Part shown: one piece after another, positions 57,910 to 64,000 of the stretch
Numbering within the stretch: the first letter of the stretch is position 1
Layout: every line of letters begins with the position of its first letter
Origin: Lunularia cruciata
Lineage: Eukaryota > Streptophyta > Marchantiopsida > Lunulariales > Lunulariaceae
Assembly (NCBI GenBank): GCA_948567375.1
Contig: OX419761.1
Location: forward strand, 41,516,243-41,580,242
DNA: 64,000 nucleotides
Direction of reading: 5' to 3'
Program-made: the position numbers and the translations under genes
Notes under the pieces: generated by a model
What the model was told of the DNA's origin: nothing
The model's database searches: none
The model's input: only the letters and a program-made list of their open reading frames with translations

Positions 57910-60130
57910 GTGTCATGTTGTGGTTTGCATAGGCCGTAAAAAGTGACTTATCATTGTTTATCTCCATGTTAGTGGGGTAGGTTGTATGCTAGATCCGACG
58001 GATGAGATGTTGCCATGTGAGCCATCTATGTACATGTATGTGATTGGCCACATGGGTTACAATCTTATCATGTTTGAGGGCTTTGATGAATAAAGATGAG
58101 GGCGAGTGGAGAGACGGGTGTATTTTAGTTTGGAGAGTCTCAAGGAGAGAAGGACGTTGGGAGTGAGAGTTGTAGTAGAGAGCAAGTGTTAGAGCATCAG
58201 AGGGAGCATTCAAGCATGAGATGTCCCATGCTCCTGATCTACCACTCCCAAATCCTTTTCTCATCAGGCTTCAGATTTTACACCATGAAGACTTACAGGA
58301 TTGGTTGGTAGTACGTTTCGAGGTGATGTTTGTGGAGTCGGTGATGGGAAACCCAAATCCTATCATCCTTTCGGTGCTTACTTATGAATGTGTCTGGGAA
58401 TTGACAATATATGTCCTTCTATAGTTAGGGAATACCTTAATTTTTTCTCATAAGCTTCAAGGTGGAGTTGTGGGGTCCATTTGTCAAAAACTAAAAAGAC
58501 TAAAGGACAAATGTGCAAGAGCTTGGGTCCCAAGAGAGAACTCTAGAGTTTTTTGACCATCGAGGGAGTTTTGGGAAACAATTTGGGAAAAGAAGGAGAT
58601 GGTTGGAAAGAGGAGATGAAAGGTTACAATATGAAGATAGAAATTACACAATTTGAGCTGAGTATGAGAGGGATATGATCAATTGAGTCAAGGGGGTTAA
58701 ATTCATACCCAAGAGCACAAAGTAGTCAATTGAGAGAGCTTCTTGAGACATTTTCACTATCTGTTAGTGGGATTGGAGAGTAGACAAAGTGCTTATAATA
58801 CTGAGACCAATAAGTTCCAATCTTGGGTCAATCTCAAATCATATCAAATTGATTGAAGTTGAAGCTTATGGGATGTAAGGTGTTGGAGAAGAGCTAATGA
58901 TCAGGTTTGGAGTTTTGGTCACTCCCCAAGTTGTGGTTTGAATTTCCTTATGAAAATTTCTAGAGTTGTTGGTGGATAGAGTTTGGAACTCTATGCAAAG
59001 GTTTCATATAAATTCTTCAAATAGAGAAATCAGAGTCTTGGATCAAGTATACTTGTGTCTGCAGAGCTCACAAGTTAACCCAGACCAAGAATTGATCCAC
59101 ATCTAGGGACTGGAGTTGGATTAGGCTACCAAAATTTGCAGGAGTTTAGACAAGAACACAAAAAACTATTGTGGAAAATTTGGTTGGTTCTAGATTTGTG
59201 AAGAGTGAGATCTGATGCAAAACATTCTGCTAAAGATACTATCATAAGCTCGGTAGAGGAATTTTATCTTTCATATTGATTGGATATCAATTCTCCTATC
59301 TTATGACTATGATTGAGAGTTTCAGGTTTCCAGAGTATTTTGAGGATCAAGTGTATTTTTTTAACAGAAATTTGGGGAAAATTTGCCAAGAACCAGGAAC
59401 AAACCATAAAAAGGGGATTTCAAAATTAGAGTGAAAGTTGCAAAACCCTAGCCAACTTTGAGAGCTTCTCAAGCAAGTTTTAGTGATCTGATTGAAGTGA
59501 ATTTTATATCACTAGAAATTTTATCTCACATGATTTCCATTGAATCCTAGAACACTTGAATCCAAGATATAAAAATAGTTATTTTCATATGAGCTGCATA
59601 GAGTTTTCCCCATCAAAAAGGTTTAGAAAATCCCCCACATGGACTAGAAATTTGTTGAGCTTTGAAGTACAAATGGGAAGAAGCTTGGAGTACAGGTTGA
59701 AATGAGCTTGATGACAGAGCAAGAAGGCTCTGAAGCTCTTTTTTGACAAAAAGTACAGAGAGTTGTTGCCTTATTCTTGTGATTGGATCCTCTCTGTGCT
59801 GGTATGCCTGTTTGTACGCCCTGTTGGCTTGGATTGGTGTGTCGGCATTGCGCTTAGATTATTTCCTTCTAGGAGTGCTCTGTATTACTCCTTGGTTATA
59901 CTGGAAGTGATGACAATCAAACCAGGAGTGCATGTTATGATGACAAGTTAGGTTGCCCGGTACTACCCTTCCCGATAGCAAGAATATTAGTTATGAGAAA
60001 GGAGGGTTCCAGCGATAGGGTCACACACGTGTTCAGTCAAGTCATTATGGGTTTACCTCAAGCCTTTGATCTGTAGTCTCCACAGCTATGCACCGCGTGT
60101 GTTCCCTGAGAGAGAAAAGAAAAGTACGAT
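57910..60130 (+). mobile_element. Insert of about 2.2 kb inside D3 gag
   Basis: D2 lacks it, so the limits follow from the D2/D3 comparison. It is mostly non-coding. 58221-58424 encodes LPNPFLIRLQILHHEDLQDW and NPNPIILSVLTY, similar to the N-terminal gag of element A (18540-18730). The rest resembles a long untranslated leader. I did not find terminal repeats or a clear target duplication. A non-autonomous relative of family A is the likely source. Confidence 0.6.
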
Positions 60131-60149
60131 AACAAGAACCACAAAATGT

Positions 60150-60548
60150 AGAAGAAGCCATGCAATTGGTTGAGCGCTTTGATTCCTTATTTGCTACAAC
60201 TTGGTCTGACCTCGACCTACAAAAAGCTTACCAGTACACTATGCATGGGTGGAAGAACCAACACCAATGGAGATTGATGCTATCTAACGGAGACCACTTG
60301 GTACAACAGATAGAGAAAGATTGTGATAAAATGGAGGTTGCTTTATTATCACCAAGTTGGACATTGCATTATTGAATGTCCACTTAGGAATGAGCGACCT
60401 TGACAAGTTGTCCAAATGGAATTTGTAGAACAGAATGATTAGGGAAACAAGGAATCCCAATAGGAGATTTCAAGCCACCTATTGGGAGCTTGATTAGTTC
60501 TAATGGGATTGAAGGCTCGACCTATGCAAGTTTGCTTCACTTGCAGGT
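60150..60548 (+). pseudogene. gag: D3 gag, 3' part
   Basis: Continues the gag frame interrupted by the insert. The zinc knuckle is decayed: CCAAGTTGGACATTGCATTA encodes the H-containing half, but the first cysteine pair is disrupted. Confidence 0.75.
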
Positions 60549-60848
60549 ATGATATCTAATCGGGGTTGTAGGATTTTGGTTGATTTTGGAAGTTCAAAGA
60601 ATTGCATGTCTATGCAAGTAGTGAAGGAATTAGGTATTCCTATCAAGCCAGTGATTGGAAGTAGATTGATGATTGTGGATGGTAGAAAGGGTTTTGCATT
60701 CCGTACCTTACGCCCTATTACTTTTAAGATTGGGAAGGAGTATTTGGTGTGTATGAGGTTTGTAGTGGCACCTCTACACTATGATGTCATTCTAAGACTA
60801 CCTTGGCTTGAACGTCATAAGGTTCAATTTGATTGGACTCAACAATAA
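60549..60848 (+). pseudogene. D3 aspartic protease
   Basis: Open for 99 codons: CRILVDFGSSKNCMS, ELGIPIKPVIGSRLMIVDGR, and VILRLPWLERHKVQFDW. Complete in length for a gypsy protease. The active-site triplet is D-F-G, a one-base change from D-S-G (TCT to TTT), and ILGLPWL has become ILRLPWL. Confidence 0.9.
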
Positions 60849-60935
60849 ATTCAAGTACAACACCAAGGTAAGAATTTTTGAATAGGTTGTCTAGCACCTC
60901 TGAGTAAGACACCTAAGAATAATCAGTCCCAAGAT

Positions 60936-61115
60936 GGGAAGTTTGTTGAGAAGGTAGCCATAGAGTATGCCTTGAAGAGAGAGGAGCCCCAAGATGGGAA
61001 GTTTGCCAGGAAGGCAACCATGGAGCAAGCTTTGAAGAGAAATGAGCCCCTAGATAGGAAGTTTGTTAGTGAAGCAGCCATAGAGCAAGCTTTGGAGGAA
61101 GATAAGTTTGTTTTG
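60936..61115 (+). repeat. Three 60-bp coding repeats in the D3 Pol linker
   Basis: Homologous to 56149-56330, with KREEPQDGKFARKATMEQAL as the middle unit. Confidence 0.85.
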
Positions 61116-61177
61116 TGGTGTGGATCACGTAGATTGCACAAGGACAATGTGAGGAGAGCTGAGAGCCTCATCAAGCA

Positions 61178-61960
61178 ATGATTGATCAGATAGTTCAAGA
61201 GTTTGCGGATGTGTTTCTGGATGATCTGCCAAAGGGATTAACCTCCGATCATTGTATGCCTTTCAAGATCGAGTTATTGCCAGAGAGTACTCCAACGAGT
61301 AGACAAATCTATAGGCTTTCACCAAAGGAGTTGGAGGAGTTGCAAACAGTGAAGAATGCATATCCTTTGTCTCGGATTGATGACTTGCTTGATCAATTGA
61401 GTGGAGCACAATACTTTTCCAAGCTAGATCTTTGCAACGGCTATTGGCAAATCCCCATTGATAGGGAGGATGTGCAAACGACAGCCTTTTGCACAAGATA
61501 TGGGCATTTTGAATGGAGAGTTCTACCTTTTGGGCTCACTTATGCTCTAGCAATCTTCATAGATCAGATGCATTGGGTGTTGGATGGACTATTGGATTGG
61601 TACGTGGTGGTGTTCTTGGATGATATCTTAATCTATAGCAAGATAGAGGCAAAACACGTGAATTCACGTGCAAGAAGTCCTAAGACGACTACTACAATGG
61701 AAATTCTATTGCAAGAAGTCAAAGTATGCCTTTTGGCCAAAGGAAGTTACCTTCTTGGAGCACAAGATCTCATCAGAGTGGATCAAGATGGAAGAGGAGA
61801 AAATCAAGGCTATTATTGATTGGCCTACTCCAAAGGATGCTATAGAAGTACGAGCATTTAATGGACTGACCAGTTTTTACCGATGGTTCATCCATTATTA
61901 TGCTCATGTGGTTGTACTATTGACTGACCTCTTGGAGAAGAACTCAAGCTTCTAGTGGAC
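61178..61960 (+). pseudogene. D3 reverse transcriptase with in-frame deletion
   Basis: Open from 61178: EFADVFLDDLPKGLTSDH, RLSPKELEELQT, then directly VKNAYPLSRIDDLLDQL. At about 61348 the fingers part seen in D2 (KGFIQ..WGAP.LFVPKKDGG.R.CVDY) is missing, at least 40 codons, without loss of frame. TKLDL-type motif, LPFGLTYALAIF and catalytic FLDDILIYS follow. A frameshift near 61660 leads into the next frame (61668-61955: KKSKYAFWPKEVTFLEH, FNGLTSFYRWFI). Confidence 0.92.
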
Positions 61961-62410
61961 CACCAAGCACAAAGAAGCATTTCAAAAGTTGAAATATATG
62001 GTGTCTTCAAGGCCCATTTTTCAACTTTATGATCCTCAACTACCCAATGTGGTTGATTTTGATGTTTCTAACTTTGCAATTGGAATTGTGTTGCTACAAG
62101 AATTCCTAGATGGACTACATCCTATTGCCTTTGTGTCTTGCCAACTCAATACAGCTAAATGAAACTACTATGCTCAAGATCAAGAACAACTTGCAATGGT
62201 ATATGCCACCAAGGTTTGGAGACATTACCTCGTGGGAAAACAAGTGATCATGCAAATTGATCATAAACCATTGTTGCAGACCTTACACTTGGAACACATG
62301 AAGAGTTGACATCATCGATGGGAGGAACAACTCCAATTGTTTGACATCAAACTTGAGTACAAACCAGGTCAGTTCCGCATCATCCTTGATGCTTTATCAT
62401 GATGACCTGA
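61961..62410 (+). pseudogene. D3 RNase H
   Basis: RPIFQLYDPQLPNVVDFDVS is the start (first catalytic aspartate), then YYAQDQEQLAMVYATKVWRH, MQIDHKPLLQTL and FDIKLEYKPGQFRIILDALS. Stops at 62160 and 62307 break the frame. Confidence 0.88.
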
Positions 62411-63670
62411 TTTGAAGTCTCTTCCTCTCATCACAATGGCAATTATGACAGTATCAATTGACTCCAAGGTCCAAAACAAGTTTCAATCAGCTCTACAACA
62501 AGATCCCTTCTTCCAAATGGTACATGGTCACCTTAAAACATGCAACAAGGAGTACAACACCTTCTCTATCAAGGAGTGCCTTATATTCCATGAGGACTGG
62601 ATCTATGTTCCATCCAAAGGTGATCTTTGACTTGTGCACCTTAAAGAAGCCCATGATTTACCAATAGCTGGTCATATGGGTGTGGACAAGACCTTGGGTA
62701 CCTTCCAATGCCGATTGTGGTTGCCCAACATGACGCAAGATGTTCAAGAATTTGTCCAATCATGTTAGAGTTGCCAATGCAACAAGGCCAAAAACCAGAA
62801 GCCAAGTGGACTCCTTCAACCACTTTCCATTCAATCCACTTGATGGGAGCATGTGAGCTTGGATCTCATTGCATCCTTACCCTAGACAAAGCAAGGATAA
62901 ACAACAATTGTGGGGTTTGTGGATAAGCTTAGTAAGCAAATCCACTTGGCACCAACCTGTGATACCGTGGATACTCCAAACTTAGCACAAATCTACTTCA
63001 AAAATGTCTTCAAGCATCATGGGATGCCATGTGTACTCATCTCTGACCACGATCCTTGATTAACCAAGAAGTTTTGGCAAACATTGTTCCAGATACTGGG
63101 CACCAAGCTTGCTTTGTCCACGGCCTATCATCCTCAAACTTATGGATAAACCAAAGGTGCAAATCATACATTAGAAGATATGCTACGTGCCTTTGTTAAT
63201 GTCTACCATACCAATTGGGATGAGTGTCTTATAGCTACAGAATTTGCCAACAACAATTCCAAACATGCAAGCACCGGATTTTCTCCTTTCTTTCTCAATT
63301 TTGGCCAAGATCCGCTTGTTCCATATTCTTTTCTTGCTCCCCCTCCATCTTAGGTTCCTCATACTTCAACATTCTTGACCACTATATCCCAATCTCCACA
63401 ACAAGCCAAATCTCACCTCCTTGTTGCTTAGAATAATCAAAAACAATATGTGAACCACCATTGCCATGATCTCACCTTTGAAGTTGATGATAAAGTCATG
63501 TTATCCTCTAGTAACCTCCCTCTCCCCCTTGATACCCAAGTTTGTAAACTTGCCCCTTATTGGATAGGACCCTTTGATGTCACCCAAATTATCTCTCTTG
63601 TTGCTTATCAACTTGCCTTGCCTTGTCATATGCATATCCATCCTATCTTTCATGTTTCTAAGTTGAAACA
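62411..63670 (+). pseudogene. D3 integrase
   Basis: Zinc finger (HEAHDLPIAGHMGVDKT-like, then SC-stop-SCQCNK), VSLDLIASLP, then KHHGMPCVLISDHDP, LGTKLALSTAYHPQ, and ANHTLEDMLRAFVN. In the third catalytic region the usual G-Q-T-E reads G-stop-T-K, so the Gln codon is a stop and the catalytic Glu is Lys. The GPY/F-type end is at 63450-63680 (FEVDDKVMLSSSNLPLP, APYWIGPFDV, HPIFHVSKLKQV). Confidence 0.92.
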
Positions 63671-63970
63671 AGTTCCAGGTTGAAACCCTTTGTTCCTAAC
63701 TCCTCTTCCTTTTCCTCTCAAATCCAACCTTTGCCTCATCCTGTCCCTATCAATGATCATGAGGAGTACAAAGTTGATCGTATCTTTGCACGTTGCCATA
63801 TTCAACAAGGCCGTCAACAACATACGGAGTACAAGGTCCTTTGGATAGGGTATCCCCTTCATGATGCCACATGGGAACCTTTTTCTCACCTCCAAAATGC
63901 ACAAACGGCCATCCAAGAGTTTGAAGCTTCACTAGCAACGAGGACGTCACCAACTAGCGGTTGGGGAATA
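63671..63970 (+). pseudogene. D3 chromodomain
   Basis: After a frameshift near 63690 the frame reads PIND-HEEYKVDRIFAR, EYKVLWIGYPLHDATWEP and AQTAIQEFEASL. The Tyr and Trp positions of the methyl-lysine cage are mostly kept, with I in place of K in the WKGY-type motif. Confidence 0.88.
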
Positions 63971-64000
63971 TATAACAATATGGAGTTTAGCGATAAAGTT
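63971..64000 (+). repeat. D3 3' LTR (start only)
   Basis: TATAACAATATGGAGTTTAG matches the D LTR start except that TG has become TA. Truncated by the window end. Confidence 0.85.

Larger units (their letters stand above)
56716..64000 (+). mobile_element. Family D chromovirus D3 (3' LTR cut by window end)
   Basis: 5' LTR 56716-57066, gag to 57905, a foreign insert to about 60130, then protease, RT, RNase H, integrase, chromodomain and the first 30 bases of the 3' LTR from 63971. The 5' target duplication would be CATGG (56711-56715); its partner is out of range. Numerous stops. Confidence 0.93.

Noticed and set aside
1-64000. tRNA, rRNA, CRISPR array, riboswitch, bacterial operon
   Set aside because: No cloverleaf with A and B boxes, no rRNA core sequence, no regularly spaced repeats, and no closely packed intact ORFs. 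Tandem repeats found lack unique spacers.

Overview
The window looks like nuclear DNA of a land plant with a large, repeat-rich genome. Evidence: nested Ty3/gypsy retrotransposons with initiator-Met-tRNA primer sites, an intron-containing phytocystatin gene with a legumain-inhibitor tail, and a short plant-type telomere repeat (CCCTAAA). The lineage (fern, lycophyte, bryophyte or gymnosperm) cannot be fixed from this sequence. No bacterial or organellar gene organisation is seen.

Layout. 1-4.8 kb: AT-rich, no recognised gene. 4.8-6.5 kb: old + strand fragment (LTR and gag) of gypsy family A. 6.5-15.9 kb: decayed minus-strand gypsy element E, with gag, protease, a cytosine-C5 DNA methyltransferase domain, RT, RNase H, integrase and a C-terminal PHD-like finger. 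15.9-36 kb: an old minus-strand gypsy element C, split by a complete family A chromovirus (17629-24240, TSD CTTTG), a complete family D chromovirus D1 (25091-30710, TSD GCATT/ACATT), a solo A LTR (33149-33745) and further debris. Reading C across the insertion points restores its gene order. 36.5-43.5 kb: CpG-richer low-copy island with the one convincing host gene, a four-exon secreted phytocystatin on the minus strand (39487-41712), and two unrecognised short ORFs. 43.5-53.7 kb: a roughly 5 kb direct tandem duplication, copy 1 rich in CpG and copy 2 with CpG largely turned into TpG/CpA, plus an inverted pair of inserts and a telomere-like tract in copy 2. 53.7-54.3 kb: a duplicated PIF/Harbinger-like fragment. 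54.3-64 kb: two nested family D elements, D2 interrupted by D3, which itself holds a 2.2 kb insert; D3 runs off the window.

No element has an intact pol. In element A, four of five tabulated stops fit C-to-T change at CG or CHG sites (CGA to TGA, CAG to TAG), as expected for methylated, silenced plant DNA. The points most worth follow-up are the methyltransferase-plus-PHD architecture of E, heat-shock-element-like arrays just upstream of the TATA box in family D LTRs, the unequal CpG decay of the tandem duplicate, and two small inversion/template-switch scars.
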